Positions 40,010 through 48,507 of a stretch of DNA of 48,593 nucleotides are shown in pieces. Position 1 is the first letter of the stretch; each line of letters begins with the position of its first letter. The notes beneath the pieces were generated by a model, which saw only the letters and a list, made by a program, of their open reading frames with translations, was not told the origin of the DNA and ran no database searches. Origin of the DNA: Acetobacter sp. GTDB lineage: Bacteria > Pseudomonadota > Alphaproteobacteria > RF32 > CAG-239. The position numbers were made by a program, and so were the translations under genes. The stretch spans positions 24,107 through 72,699 of the forward strand of contig JAMPED010000005.1 of NCBI GenBank assembly GCA_023665325.1, in the 5' to 3' direction.

Positions 40010-40317
40010 TATTTGTTCTCCTTAACAAAAGAGGCAATGCGGTGTGCAATTGCCTCAGGTGTTTCATCTATAGTATCCGATGATGGGGAAATCTCTGGAT
40101 TTTTCACCAACGTCATCGCTTTTTCAAAGTCTGTTGTTTTAGCCTTATCGGGGATAGTGTTCAATATCTCTAAAATATCAGTAGCCGCTAAATCCGTTTT
40201 AGATAGAAGAGCCTGCGCAGTTGCTTCCTTACCTTTGGTTACATCTGCAGCAAAAACTTGGCTCATTCGTTCTCGTTCAGTCGCTTTAATATCTTCAACT
40301 GAAATTGTTGTATTCAT
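40009..40317 (-). CDS. Nested scaffold protein (Nu3-like), internal start
   Basis: Within the protease gene, AAGGAGA lies nine bases before an in-frame ATG (40317, residue 265). The 102-residue product (ISVEDIKATERERMSQVFAAD, then AIAHRIASFVKEN) is helical and fits a capsid scaffold. The strong ribosome binding site inside a coding region and the known lambda C/Nu3 arrangement support it. Confidence 0.85.
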   Translation of the reverse strand: MNTTISVEDIKATERERMSQVFAADVTKGKEATAQALLSKTDLAATDILEILNTIPDKAKTTDFEKAMTLVKNPEISPSSDTIDETPEAIAHRIASFVKENK

Positions 40318-41109
40318 AAGTGTGTTCTCCTTATTAAAGTTTGTGATAATCGCCTCAAAAGAGGATAATCCGTCCGCTAAACCGTTACTGACAGCATTTG
40401 CCCCCACCGAAACATCGCCCGCACCAAAGTTTTTAATGACATCATCTGCGGTAATATTCCGATTACGCGCGACTTTACTGATAAACACCTCGGCAAGCTC
40501 GTCAACACGTGCCTGAATCTTGGCTTTACCTTCTTCGGTGTTGATATCAGGGCGTTTGTTAGGGCTTTGTGAGGATACAATCTCAATGGTTTTATCCTCA
40601 TCATCCTTTTCAAAAATGGAAACAACACCGATAGAGCCAAGAATAGCCGTATCTGCCGCCCAAATCCTATCACAAGCGGAAGCAATCCAATACGCTCCTG
40701 AGCAACAACTCCCCGAAGCATACGCAACAATCGGCTTTGTGCCACGTGCTTGATAAATCATATCAGAGAGTTCAGAACAACCGTTGACTTCGCCGCCTGG
40801 GCTGTCGATATCGAGTAAAATTCCTTTAATTTGAGGCGATTGCACCGCTTTATTGAAGTCAAGGGCTAGTAATTCGTACGAGGTCGCCCCACAAATTCGT
40901 GTCATTAAATTCGCATACCGAAACAATGGCCCTGATACCTTAATAACAGCAACGCCGTCTCTGATTGAGGCGGCGTTCGTATCTTTCATCTCTCTTCCCA
41001 TTTCACGGGCAATAGCTTCAGGTGTTTTGTGGCTTTCTCGCGCTATCTCGGCCATCGTTCCCATCATCTCGGGTGTTATCGCCCAGATTGTTTTGTTTAA
41101 TATCTTCAT
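40009..41109 (-). CDS. Head maturation protease (S49/SppA family, lambda gpC-like) with C-terminal scaffold
   Basis: The 366-residue protein has the S49 fold: GVAVIKVSGPLF, LLDIDSPGGEV, and VAYASGSCCSGAYWIASACD with Ser137 as the likely nucleophile, then SPNKRPDINTEEGKAKIQ, where Lys is the candidate general base. The protease region ends near 260. The last 102 residues are helical and charged and can be made alone from an internal start. Lambda gpC and Nu3 share this nested layout. It cuts scaffold and portal during head assembly. It overlaps the portal gene by 92 bases. Confidence 0.92.
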   Translation of the reverse strand: MKILNKTIWAITPEMMGTMAEIARESHKTPEAIAREMGREMKDTNAASIRDGVAVIKVSGPLFRYANLMTRICGATSYELLALDFNKAVQSPQIKGILLDIDSPGGEVNGCSELSDMIYQARGTKPIVAYASGSCCSGAYWIASACDRIWAADTAILGSIGVVSIFEKDDEDKTIEIVSSQSPNKRPDINTEEGKAKIQARVDELAEVFISKVARNRNITADDVIKNFGAGDVSVGANAVSNGLADGLSSFEAIITNFNKENTLMNTTISVEDIKATERERMSQVFAADVTKGKEATAQALLSKTDLAATDILEILNTIPDKAKTTDFEKAMTLVKNPEISPSSDTIDETPEAIAHRIASFVKENK

Positions 41110-42514
41110 TGATTAATCCCAATTCCCTAAGTTTATTCTTTTCACGAACCCGTTGCTCCACAACTTCTTCCCAATCCAAGCCTTGTGAGGCGCACTCGTT
41201 TTCAAGTGTGGAAAGCCCAATCTCCATACGAAGTTGGCAAGCTTGTGCTTCTTTGACAGGGTCAACCCAACCACGTCCTGGGCCAATCCACTTGCAACGA
41301 GTATAGGCATACCGATTGGCATAAAAATCTGGTGCATCCACCAAACCTTTGTTGACCATCTCTTCAAGCCAAAGCTCATAAACAGGTGTTGCCCAATAAT
41401 CTGCCAACCACTGCCGTCTGCCGTTAAAATACCGCCAAGCCTCTAAAAGAGCCGAACGCGCCGATGAATAGTTCGTCTTTGAAAAATCTTTCAACAACAA
41501 TTCGTAGGGGATATTTAAGCCTGTGCCAATGTGGCGAAGCAAATTCTCCACAAAACTACCGTATGCTGAGTTTGGACGGCTCGGCGTAAACGGCGCAACC
41601 TTATCCCCAGGGAAGATAGGGATAATAGAACCGCCCTCTAGCTTAACTTGCCAATCTTTCTTGGCGTTTAGATAGTCATCGCTTGAACCTCCAAACAGCT
41701 CATTTAATTCCTCACCACCCATCGGCGTTTCAATAAAAGCAGCAATCATTGCATTGACAATCGCCGCTTGAAGTTCCGACCGCTCATAGTGGTCAAGCAT
41801 CTTAAACATCGGCATAATCGAGGACAGAATAGGTTTGCCACGAGTTTGCCCAATGCGGTTAATATCGTGAACGTGCAACACACGACGTCTGCCAAATGAT
41901 GTGTGTGCAGGGATGCGCTCCCATTGCAAACTTGCCGACCAATAGTCGCCCGGATGCTCTTTTAAAATATGGTAGGCTATCGGCGCACCAAACTTGTCAA
42001 TCTCCACACCACCGCGCAAGGTTTTGGTATCTGTCCGATGATTCGGATTAGAAAGTCTGTCAGGTTCAACGAGCTGAATGGTTGTGGCAACCGAGCGTTC
42101 AGGCAGCCACAAGACCAACGCTAATGCCTCGCCATTTATAAGACACGACTTGAAAATTTGTGTTGTTAAACCGTGAAAATTAAGGCTCTTACCCGCATCA
42201 CACTCAAACGTCTCCGCCCAACTTCGCCACAAACCCTCAACTTTGGCTTGCCATTCTTCCTCCCATTCTTTGGTCTTGCCTAAAAGCTTATAGTCGGGCT
42301 TAGCTGATAATCTAAAGCCTGTGCCGACAATATTATCAGCAAGGGTTTGCATCGCCCCACTAGCAATCCCGTGGTTGCGAGATAAATCGCGCGAACGAGC
42401 CACCATAGTCGAGAGTTCGGGCAATAAATCGCTATCCGCCGAACCTCGCCCCGGTTGCCATGAGGCAATTTCTCGCAAAGTCTGCGAAGCCGCTTTATGT
42501 GATGTGTCTGTCAT
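41018..42514 (-). CDS. Portal protein (lambda gpB-like)
   Basis: The 498-residue protein matches the lambda-type portal family: RDLSRNHGIASGAMQTLADNIVGTGFRL, RRVLHVHDINRIGQTRGKP, LLKDFSKTNYSSARSALLEAWRYF and GPGRGWVDPVKEAQA. It forms the dodecameric ring at one capsid vertex. AGGAAA precedes the ATG and lies in the terminator hairpin tail of the inserted gene upstream. Confidence 0.93.
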   Translation of the reverse strand: MTDTSHKAASQTLREIASWQPGRGSADSDLLPELSTMVARSRDLSRNHGIASGAMQTLADNIVGTGFRLSAKPDYKLLGKTKEWEEEWQAKVEGLWRSWAETFECDAGKSLNFHGLTTQIFKSCLINGEALALVLWLPERSVATTIQLVEPDRLSNPNHRTDTKTLRGGVEIDKFGAPIAYHILKEHPGDYWSASLQWERIPAHTSFGRRRVLHVHDINRIGQTRGKPILSSIMPMFKMLDHYERSELQAAIVNAMIAAFIETPMGGEELNELFGGSSDDYLNAKKDWQVKLEGGSIIPIFPGDKVAPFTPSRPNSAYGSFVENLLRHIGTGLNIPYELLLKDFSKTNYSSARSALLEAWRYFNGRRQWLADYWATPVYELWLEEMVNKGLVDAPDFYANRYAYTRCKWIGPGRGWVDPVKEAQACQLRMEIGLSTLENECASQGLDWEEVVEQRVREKNKLRELGLINEDIKQNNLGDNTRDDGNDGRDSARKPQNT

Positions 42515-42525
42515 GATTTTCCTAT

Positions 42526-42549
42526 AAAAAAAGCCAGCTTTTAGCTGGC
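42526..42549 (-). terminator. Intrinsic terminator after the 89-aa accessory gene
   Basis: On the minus strand GCCAGCT-AAA-AGCTGGC is followed by seven T (42526-42532). Confidence 0.9.
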
Positions 42550-42568
42550 ATTATCTTTTTAATAAATT

Positions 42569-42838
42569 CTACCTATTTATATAACCATATATCGCAGATG
42601 ATATTGATACATAATACAAAATAGCCTCTACTTTTTCTTTAGTTTGAATAGAATCATCATCTAAATTGACATCTACAAAATCTGCCATGTAGTCTCCCAT
42701 TAAATCAGCATTAAATTTATCTTTTTTATTTTTAAAGACAGTATCCAATGCTTCATAAAATCTACCCATATCACAGGGATGTTTTGTATACCAAGTAGAT
42801 GTACTTAAAAAATTATCAAGCTCATTATAATCTTCCAT
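42569..42838 (-). CDS. Accessory protein inserted between portal and gpW genes
   Basis: The 89-residue acidic protein (FLSTSTWYTKHPCDMGRFYEALD, then VKVEAILYYVSIS-like end) is AT-rich compared with its neighbours and has a private terminator, as morons do. No family is recognised. AAGG precedes the ATG. It is in the same direction as the late operon, so it may be expressed both alone and with late genes. Confidence 0.65.
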   Translation of the reverse strand: MEDYNELDNFLSTSTWYTKHPCDMGRFYEALDTVFKNKKDKFNADLMGDYMADFVDVNLDDDSIQTKEKVEAILYYVSISSAIYGYINR

Positions 42839-42919
42839 TTTTAAGGCCTTTCTAAAAAATATTATTATAAAAATTTTAAACTAAATTATATTTAGTTAAC
42901 AGAATCTTAAAGCGCAAGC

Positions 42920-43156
42920 CTAGAAGCAAATTTTTATGATTTTTCTTCTCCCCACATCTAAACCTTCGGCTGTCGCAATCTGCGATTTAAGGCTTGAAAT
43001 GTAGGTTTCTAAGGCGGTTAGGCTCGTTTGGTTATAGGTAACCGAGCCGAAATTCCCCACGTTGACCGAGACTTCTTTTGTCCCAGTCAACAATTGGTGG
43101 TACGCATCTTCAGCCTCTATAAGCCTTATTTTAAGTGTTTTGATATCTACAGCCAC
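42920..43156 (-). CDS. Head-tail joining protein gpW-like
   Basis: The 78-residue protein (LIEAEDAYHQLLTGTKEVSVNVG, VTYNQTSLTALETYISSLKSQI) follows the gpW fold: helix, beta hairpin, helix. gpW closes the portal after DNA packaging. It overlaps the terminase gene by ten bases and lies between terminase and portal genes as in lambda. Confidence 0.88.
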   Translation of the reverse strand: MAVDIKTLKIRLIEAEDAYHQLLTGTKEVSVNVGNFGSVTYNQTSLTALETYISSLKSQIATAEGLDVGRRKIIKICF

Positions 43157-45090
43157 GGGTCATTCACCTTTGTTTGTTGTAATTGGATAAAACGTGCCGG
43201 TTTCTTTTTCGGTTTAGCTTCTGGTGTGGTCGGAATAAGAGCTTCAAGTTCTAGCCAACCTTTCTCAGAAAGTCTGTCTAAACCATAAATTGCCGCCCCC
43301 GCACGCGCATAAACACGGCAGTCCAACGCTTCGTTACGACGCAACGGGTCTTTCTCCCATACCGATTTCGGATAACCATTGGCTATCTTGATAATCTGCC
43401 GTTCGGAAGTTAGTTGTTTGAAATATTCCTCAGCATATTGTGGAAAATGGCATTGCCCAAAATTGGATGCACCCTCACCAACACGCTCCATTTTAAGCCA
43501 ACGATAAAGTTCGGTCTTAATCACAGGACCAGAAACATTCCACACTTTTAAGCCTTTTTTCTTAGTGTCAGCTTTTGATGTGGAGAGGAGCATCGCCGTA
43601 TCGCGGCTTTGTCCTTTAATCGCCACAACGGTGCGCGGTTGGCTCGCTCTGGCACCGCTACCACCCCAAACCGCTTGGTTAAACTGCCGAACAAAGTTAT
43701 AAACATCTTGTGTTGCATAGCCAGAATCAACACACATCACACGTATTGGCATTGTAATACCGCTTTCGTGCGGATAATCTCTGTTAAGCACGTTTTCCAA
43801 TCGTTTCCAAACCTCGGGTTTGGCGGTGTCGCCATCAAGCACGAAATATTCGACCGACCAACTCTGCTTATTGCGTCCCCAAGCTACAACTTCGCACTCG
43901 ATACGGTCTTTTTGAATATCTACGCCCGCCGTTAAGAACAAGCCGCCCATTGGGATTGTGCCGATAGGATAAGTTTCGCGCTTTTCATACAGGCGTTGCC
44001 ATTCGGGAGCATCGCTCTCAGCCTCATACGTCTCACCAAGAATAGTGTTGCGAAACCCTTGTGTTAAACTTGGGTTCGTTTTGGTTTTCTCAAAAACATC
44101 AACGCATTCTTTCCAAGAGAGCCACCCCACAGGGGAGTATAGAGAAGAGAGATGGTAACCTGCCGTCACGCCATCGCTTGGTGCAGTCGGTTGCCAATGA
44201 CCACTTGCCAACATCTGGGTTTTGTAATGCTCGCCAATAAGTTTATTACAATGAATACACTCATATAAGGCATTTTTGTCTTCTACTCGTATCTGCGACC
44301 ATTCAAGCCGCTGAAACCCACCACAATATGGACAAGGGACAAAATAATACCGCTTGTCAGAAAGCTCAAACTCACGTTCAATATTTGATAAGCCCTTAAT
44401 GGTCGGCGTTGAAACCAAAAATATCTTCTTGCGCTTGCTAAATGTGGCTGTACGCCGTTCCGCCAAAAGAATTGGATCACCTTCGCCGTCAATATCTTGC
44501 GGATAGCCGTCAATCTCATCCATAAACAGATAGCGAGCAGGCATAGAACGTAATCCAACCGCCGAGTTTGCGCCCGTCATCACCAACACACCGCCCTGAA
44601 AATCCTTAGACAATATTGTATTGCCTTTATCTCTTGAACGAGGAGAACTCACTAAACCTTTAAGTGCTGGGCAGTCTTCAATCAAAGGGTCAATACGTTG
44701 GCGAGAGTTACGTTTCGCCATCTCCACCGTCGGCGACACCGCCATAATCGGACCAGGAGCTTTATGTATAATGTAGCCTAACCAGTTGTTGCCGCACTCC
44801 GTTCCACCAATTTGCGCTCCTTTCATAAACACGACCTTTTGAATTGGGATTTTCGGCGACAAGCAGTCCATAATCTCCCGAAGATAAGGGGTGCGGGCTG
44901 TTCGCCAACGTCCTGGCTCTGAGGCAGATTTTGAAGAGAGCATCCGGTATTCATCAGCCCAATCCGAAACAGACATATAGCTATCTGGTTCAACTCCTCT
45001 GAAAAACTCGTCCTCAATATAGCTTGCCGCCTCAAAGCTCTCGAGAAATATAGTCTTTGCTTTCAGAGAGGAGTTTTCGGACATATTCAT
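43147..45090 (-). CDS. Terminase large subunit (lambda gpA family)
   Basis: The 647-residue protein has the gpA-family start (SVSDWADEYRMLSSKSASEPG), the packaging ATPase Walker A-like VVFMKGAQIGGTE (about 87-98), Walker B ARYLFMDEIDGYP, a zinc-binding-type pair (FVPCPYCGGF and YECIHCNK), and the nuclease region (LTAGVDIQKDRIECEVVAWG, VMCVDSGYATQDVYNFVR). It cuts cos or pac DNA and drives it into the head. It starts 59 bases inside the small subunit gene. Confidence 0.95.
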   Translation of the reverse strand: MNMSENSSLKAKTIFLESFEAASYIEDEFFRGVEPDSYMSVSDWADEYRMLSSKSASEPGRWRTARTPYLREIMDCLSPKIPIQKVVFMKGAQIGGTECGNNWLGYIIHKAPGPIMAVSPTVEMAKRNSRQRIDPLIEDCPALKGLVSSPRSRDKGNTILSKDFQGGVLVMTGANSAVGLRSMPARYLFMDEIDGYPQDIDGEGDPILLAERRTATFSKRKKIFLVSTPTIKGLSNIEREFELSDKRYYFVPCPYCGGFQRLEWSQIRVEDKNALYECIHCNKLIGEHYKTQMLASGHWQPTAPSDGVTAGYHLSSLYSPVGWLSWKECVDVFEKTKTNPSLTQGFRNTILGETYEAESDAPEWQRLYEKRETYPIGTIPMGGLFLTAGVDIQKDRIECEVVAWGRNKQSWSVEYFVLDGDTAKPEVWKRLENVLNRDYPHESGITMPIRVMCVDSGYATQDVYNFVRQFNQAVWGGSGARASQPRTVVAIKGQSRDTAMLLSTSKADTKKKGLKVWNVSGPVIKTELYRWLKMERVGEGASNFGQCHFPQYAEEYFKQLTSERQIIKIANGYPKSVWEKDPLRRNEALDCRVYARAGAAIYGLDRLSEKGWLELEALIPTTPEAKPKKKPARFIQLQQTKVNDPWL

Positions 45091-45541
45091 CTAATACCAT
45101 TATTGTCTTGTGTTCATCTGTATTAAGCTCTGCCGCAATTATTGCCCCATATCGTGTTGAAAAAGACATAAACAAATCTCGAAGCGACCGCCCAAGATTA
45201 AAAGCATGATTTCCAGCCTTTTTGCGGTCAATTGTTTCTCCGGTAATCATTTTGAGTTTTGCTTTAGCAAGCATTGCTCGGTAATAAATATCTGCGGTTT
45301 TAGCCTGTTGGAAACTAGACATTCCACCTTTAGGGGTATCATTAGCACCTTCAAAAAGAGGATCTGTTTTACGGCTTTTTGCTGGATCAGTATTCATAAA
45401 CCACTCTTTATTAGCCTCTTCAACATCAATCTTACCATCAGCCGTTTTATGGATACGCCCCGAGCTAATCGCTGTTTGCACAGCATTCAGCCGAACTCCA
45501 CGAATTCTTGCATATTCTCGTAATGATACCTTTTGCCCCAT
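45032..45541 (-). CDS. Terminase small subunit (Nu1-like)
   Basis: The 169-residue protein opens with a winged-helix DNA-binding region (VSLREYARIRGVRLNAVQTAISSGRI) and then a charged coiled coil (YYRAMLAKAKLKMITGETIDRKKA), matching Nu1-type DNA-recognition subunits. It should bind the packaging site and recruit the large subunit whose gene it overlaps. A terminator from the upstream accessory gene lies just before it. Confidence 0.85.
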   Translation of the reverse strand: MGQKVSLREYARIRGVRLNAVQTAISSGRIHKTADGKIDVEEANKEWFMNTDPAKSRKTDPLFEGANDTPKGGMSSFQQAKTADIYYRAMLAKAKLKMITGETIDRKKAGNHAFNLGRSLRDLFMSFSTRYGAIIAAELNTDEHKTIMVLDEYVRKLLSESKDYISREL

Positions 45542-45554
45542 TTATTGTTCCAAC

Positions 45555-45580
45555 AAAAAAGCCGTATTTTTTTATACGGC
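45555..45580 (-). terminator. Intrinsic terminator after the 97-aa accessory gene
   Basis: On the minus strand GCCGTAT-(A6)-ATACGGC is followed by six T (45555-45560). It isolates the accessory gene from the terminase operon. Confidence 0.88.
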
Positions 45581-45601
45581 GGATTTTATCTGGTTGTTGT
45601 G

Positions 45602-45895
45602 TTATCTATTTATTTGCCCCATCGCAATCATTTTAATTTTGCCTTTTTCAGTAAAAATTGCTTGCCAAAGTTCTTTGCGAGCTTCTGCTTGAGTTATACG
45701 TTCCATTGTAAGATTGTAATTTTTAGTATAATCTGTAGAATTTGCAAAATCACAAATGCTAAATTCTGCTTTTCTAGTGTACCAAGTAATATTATCTAGT
45801 ATATTTTCAAAAATATCTAATAATATTTTTTTGCAATTATAATCTATATTAATTTCTTTTATATCTGTAATATAAACATCTAAATATTGGCTCAT
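45602..45895 (-). CDS. Accessory protein upstream of the terminase genes
   Basis: The 97-residue protein (YLDVYITDIKEINIDYNCKK, then TYNLTMERITQAEARKELW-like end) is AT-rich, with AAAGGAG before the ATG and a private terminator. No family is recognised. It faces away from the DUF3489 gene across a shared regulatory region with a long-spaced inverted repeat, so the two are probably controlled together. Confidence 0.68.
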   Translation of the reverse strand: MSQYLDVYITDIKEINIDYNCKKILLDIFENILDNITWYTRKAEFSICDFANSTDYTKNYNLTMERITQAEARKELWQAIFTEKGKIKMIAMGQINR

Positions 45896-45930
45896 TTTAT
45901 AAACTCCTTTCTTAATTGTTACAATAACAA

Positions 45931-46008
45931 TAACGCTCTTTTAAAATTAGAAGTCCAGAAAATAAAGTATTGATTTTTATAATTATTATTAAAATATAAC
46001 TGGACTTC
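45931..46008. promoter_or_regulatory. Divergent regulatory region with inverted repeat GAAGTCCAG/CTGGACTTC
   Basis: GAAGTCCAG (45950-45958) and CTGGACTTC (46000-46008) form an exact inverted repeat 41 bases apart between the divergent genes. On the minus strand the box is followed after 12 bases by AAAGAGCGTTA (45931-45941), an arrangement repeated at 48130-48157 and, cut by the edge, at 48567-48593. Confidence 0.6.
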
Positions 46009-46066
46009 CAAGTTTTTCCAAGCATTCATTAACGTGTAAATTAACCATTAATGAAAGGATAAAACA

Positions 46067-46294
46067 ATGGTAGCAGAGACATCAAAAGTTAACAAAACCG
46101 AAAAAATGCTTGAGTTGTTAACACGTGAAAACGGAACAACACTTGAAGAATTAGTCGAAGCAACAGGGTGGAAAGCAAACTCTGTTCGTGGAGCATTATA
46201 TACTTATGCCAAAAAGCATAAAGAATATTCGTTTTTTTCCGAAAAAATGCAAGGCATCCGAACTTATCGCTTAAGCAAGAATGCAATTGATTAA
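46067..46294 (+). CDS. DUF3489 family protein
   Basis: The 75-residue protein is a near match to the DUF3489 pattern: KTEKMLELLTRENGTTLEELVEATGWKANSVRGAL followed by a Tyr/Lys-rich turn and a C-terminal GIRTYRL strand. The fold is a winged helix, so it is probably a small DNA-binding regulator. It lies on the opposite strand to the late genes and converges on the methyltransferase gene, with a shared terminator. AAAGGAT precedes the ATG. Confidence 0.85.
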   Translation: MVAETSKVNKTEKMLELLTRENGTTLEELVEATGWKANSVRGALYTYAKKHKEYSFFSEKMQGIRTYRLSKNAID

Positions 46295-47494
46295 TTATTC
46301 AAAAGGCGCAGTTTCTATACTGCGCCTTTGTTCTTTCTTTTTCAATTCCCTAAAAATATGAGTGATGACATCTACCGTCCAACCGTTTCCAATGGCTTTA
46401 TATCGTTGTGAATTGCTAATTCCCTCAGTGTAGCCCTCAGGAAGTGTCTGTAAACGTTCGCATTCCAAAGGCGTTAGTTTCCGAACATAATAATCACCAT
46501 CAGGCAAATCTATTTTATAAAGTCCTGTTTTAGCCCCTTTGCCACCACCATTAGCGGATAAACAGACCGATTTACCACGAACAGAATAAACCCGATTGCC
46601 TTGACAAGGCTTGCCGCTCAAACCAACGACAAGCGGTGTAAAAACACCCGTAGACTGTTGATTAAACGGAGCTTTATAATATCCAGCAATTAATGCATCT
46701 GATTTTTCAGGATTAACCTTTTTAATCTCTTGAAATTTTTTTATGCATTTCACCGCAATATTAGCACACACAGCACTATCTGTTGCGACCGATGTCAATG
46801 CATTTGCTTTTTCATCTTTGCGGATTTCTAGATGTTTGCCATTTCCTCGTGTGCGTAATGCGCAGCCAATAGGCTCTGCGATCATTGAGCGTTGTCTGGC
46901 AATGAAATCATGCGTAAAAGTCGCTCCATTATAATGAGAAGTTAAACAATAGCTTTTATCTGTGTAAGGAAGTCCTGTTTCAAGGATATCTTTCAAATAA
47001 ATGTGCTTGTTTTCGGGGAGACAGACCTCCCAGTTACACCAATAAAGCCGTTTGCGTTGCTGCGCTGAAACGAGAGCCGAGTTTATTAAAACAGGCTCAA
47101 CTCCAAGAGCTTGGCTGATTATTTCTCGGTTTTCTTTACTCATAGATGCAACATTTTCGAGCATAAAATATTGAGGTTTAATTACCTTGACAGCTTCAAC
47201 GAATTTCCAAAACAACCCTGAGCGTTCGCCATCTAAGCCTTGACGGTTTTGTTTGGCAATGGATAAATCTTGACAAGGGCTACCACCAATAATTAAATCA
47301 ATTTTGCCAATAAATTGACTAAAATTAATATTACGAACATCACCAAGCCGAACAATATCCGGGTAGTTTTTTTGCGACACAATTATGGCATATTTATCAA
47401 TTTCACTAGCATAATACGAAGTGATGTCAATTTCAGCACGTTCAAGTGCGACACGCCCGCAGGAAATGCCGTCAAAAAGGCTTAAAACTCTCAT
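46295..47494 (-). CDS. DNA (cytosine-5) methyltransferase, solitary phage type
   Basis: The 399-residue enzyme has all core motifs: I LFDGISCGRVALE, IV GGSPCQDLS with catalytic Cys74, VI FMLENV, VIII QQRKRLYW, a target-recognition region of about 150 residues (about 170-330), and IX-X ending in LTPLECERLQTLPEGYTEG and YKAIGNGWTVDVI. It methylates C5 of cytosine in an unknown target. No restriction enzyme gene is beside it, so it likely protects phage DNA from host restriction or marks packaging DNA. AAGGAT precedes the ATG. Its last codons lie in a terminator hairpin. Confidence 0.93.
   Translation of the reverse strand: MRVLSLFDGISCGRVALERAEIDITSYYASEIDKYAIIVSQKNYPDIVRLGDVRNINFSQFIGKIDLIIGGSPCQDLSIAKQNRQGLDGERSGLFWKFVEAVKVIKPQYFMLENVASMSKENREIISQALGVEPVLINSALVSAQQRKRLYWCNWEVCLPENKHIYLKDILETGLPYTDKSYCLTSHYNGATFTHDFIARQRSMIAEPIGCALRTRGNGKHLEIRKDEKANALTSVATDSAVCANIAVKCIKKFQEIKKVNPEKSDALIAGYYKAPFNQQSTGVFTPLVVGLSGKPCQGNRVYSVRGKSVCLSANGGGKGAKTGLYKIDLPDGDYYVRKLTPLECERLQTLPEGYTEGISNSQRYKAIGNGWTVDVITHIFRELKKKEQRRSIETAPFE
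46302..46329. terminator. Bidirectional terminator between DUF3489 and methyltransferase genes
   Basis: AAAGGCGCAG (46302-46311) pairs with CTGCGCCTTT (46320-46329). T-rich tails follow on both strands. It overlaps the 3' end of the methyltransferase coding region. Confidence 0.8.
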
Positions 47495-47616
47495 TGATTA
47501 TCCTTATAAATTAAAGAAAAGTATAGAATATAAAGCGTACAATATACCGCACAATGTTTTTAGATCGCCACAAAAGCCGTGTTTTCGGCTTTAATCGCAC
47601 AATATTCAAGAAAAGA

Positions 47617-47643
47617 GAAAACGGAGCTATACACTCCGTTTTC
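47617..47643. terminator. Hairpin terminator candidate upstream of the methyltransferase gene
   Basis: Ten-bp perfect stem with a 7-base loop and A/T-rich ends (AAAA and TTTT), usable on either strand. Confidence 0.55.
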
Positions 47644-47700
47644 GATATACCGTTGTAAAATTGTAAGAAAGGATTAAACGCCACATTTCTACAACGGCTA

Positions 47701-47755
47701 AAAGTCCCTTTGTTTGGGGCTTTTATGGCTTTATAGCGGGGCGTTTCCGCCCCGC
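47701..47755 (-). terminator. Double hairpin after the 99-aa early gene
   Basis: On the minus strand a GC-rich stem CGGGGCG-GAAA-CGCCCCG comes first, then AAAAGCCCC-(7)-GGGACTTTT ending in four T. It lies 16 bases past the stop of the gene at 47771. Confidence 0.6.
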
Positions 47756-47770
47756 CGAGGTAACTTGAAG

Positions 47771-48070
47771 CTACCGAACATAGTAATTATAATCGCTGCA
47801 TAGACGCTCCTTTGTCATCTTTGTTCTAAAAGCTTTTATAAAAGTACCGTTTTCAATGTCGTTGCAAAATACGCCAACAATGTGCTTCCCCCAATGGCTG
47901 TCCAGTAATTTTTGCGTTTGATTGGAATCAAGCTCGCCAATTTCGTGGACTAATATTGATGTAATAGTCCAAAGTTTTTTAGCTGTTTTTTTGCCGAATG
48001 TGCCGTAAGCCGTTCCCCATAGTCCCCATTTTTCATTTTGAGTATTTGAGATTGTAAACAATTTTTCCAT
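47771..48070 (-). CDS. Early-region hypothetical protein A
   Basis: With the start at 48070, after GAAAGGATT, the product has 99 residues. An upstream frame of 19 codons (MYVSKAMVAEQKLKERIKK) is also open, but it lies entirely in the duplicated leader and has a poorer site. The protein (KWGLWGTAYGTFGKKTAKK, TITSILVHEIGELDSNQTQK, HIVGVFCNDIENGTFIK) is basic and not recognised. Its leader is shared with the next gene, so both are expressed from the same type of promoter. Confidence 0.62.
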   Translation of the reverse strand: MEKLFTISNTQNEKWGLWGTAYGTFGKKTAKKLWTITSILVHEIGELDSNQTQKLLDSHWGKHIVGVFCNDIENGTFIKAFRTKMTKERLCSDYNYYVR

Positions 48071-48156
48071 TTTTTTAATCCTTTCTTTTAGTTTTTGCTC
48101 AGCGACCATCGCCTTGCTTACATACACAGTAACGCTCTTATTTCTGACTTTATCCA
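48062..48156 (-). repeat. 95-bp duplicated leader, copy 1
   Basis: Identical to 48499-48593 except one base (a/g at 48101). It covers the promoter-like box (TAACGCTCTTA to TCCAG on the plus strand), the leader frame and the SD plus first codons of the gene. Confidence 0.95.
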
Positions 48157-48221
48157 GTTAATAATGCATTGTTTTTAATTATAATTTTAGTATTTGGTAT
48201 GTATAAATTAAAGAAAATAGC

Positions 48222-48237
48222 AGGGCGTTTCCGCCCT
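48222..48237 (-). terminator. Hairpin after the rightmost gene
   Basis: AGGGCG-GAAA-CGCCCT on the minus strand, 15 bases past the stop at 48253. It has the same loop and core as the hairpin at 47736-47755. Only a weak T tail follows. Confidence 0.55.
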
Positions 48238-48252
48238 ACAATAGATCTATGC

Positions 48253-48507
48253 CTAGCTTCTACCTATGCAAAAAGAAGCCTCTACTAGGGCTTTTAGTGC
48301 ATTGATAGAATCTTCCACACCATTTAACCCACCAAGAGCGGAATATAAACGACTGCGATCATCTTCAGCCTCTATCCACTCAACACCTTCACGAGCTGCC
48401 GCTACTCGCTGTTTGATTTCTTTAAGCAGAGCTTCCATTGCTTGTACGTTACCTATTACAATTGCTAATTTTGTTTTGTTATCCATTTCATTATTTTGTT
48501 TTTCCAT
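48253..48507 (-). CDS. Early-region hypothetical protein B
   Basis: With the start at 48507, after the same GAAAGGATT as its neighbour, it has 84 residues; another ATG lies seven codons further in. The product is a helical hairpin (AIVIGNVQAMEALLKEIKQRVAAAR, then SRLYSALGGLNGVEDSINALKALVEA in shortened form) without known domains. It is the first of two genes that share a duplicated leader. It may be a small early regulator or anti-host protein. Confidence 0.62.
   Translation of the reverse strand: MEKQNNEMDNKTKLAIVIGNVQAMEALLKEIKQRVAAAREGVEWIEAEDDRSRLYSALGGLNGVEDSINALKALVEASFCIGRS

Larger units (their letters stand above)
47495..47770 (-). other. 276-bp noncoding stretch with several hairpins
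   Basis: No gene is seen. It contains AAAGCCG/CGGCTTT (47573-47592), GAAAACGGAG/CTCCGTTTTC (47617-47643), CGTTGTA with TACAACG (about 47651-47695), a terminator-like element (47701-47723) and GCGGGGCG/CGCCCCGC with a GAAA loop on the minus strand (47736-47755). It separates the 99-aa gene from the methyltransferase gene and could hold a small RNA. Confidence 0.55.
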
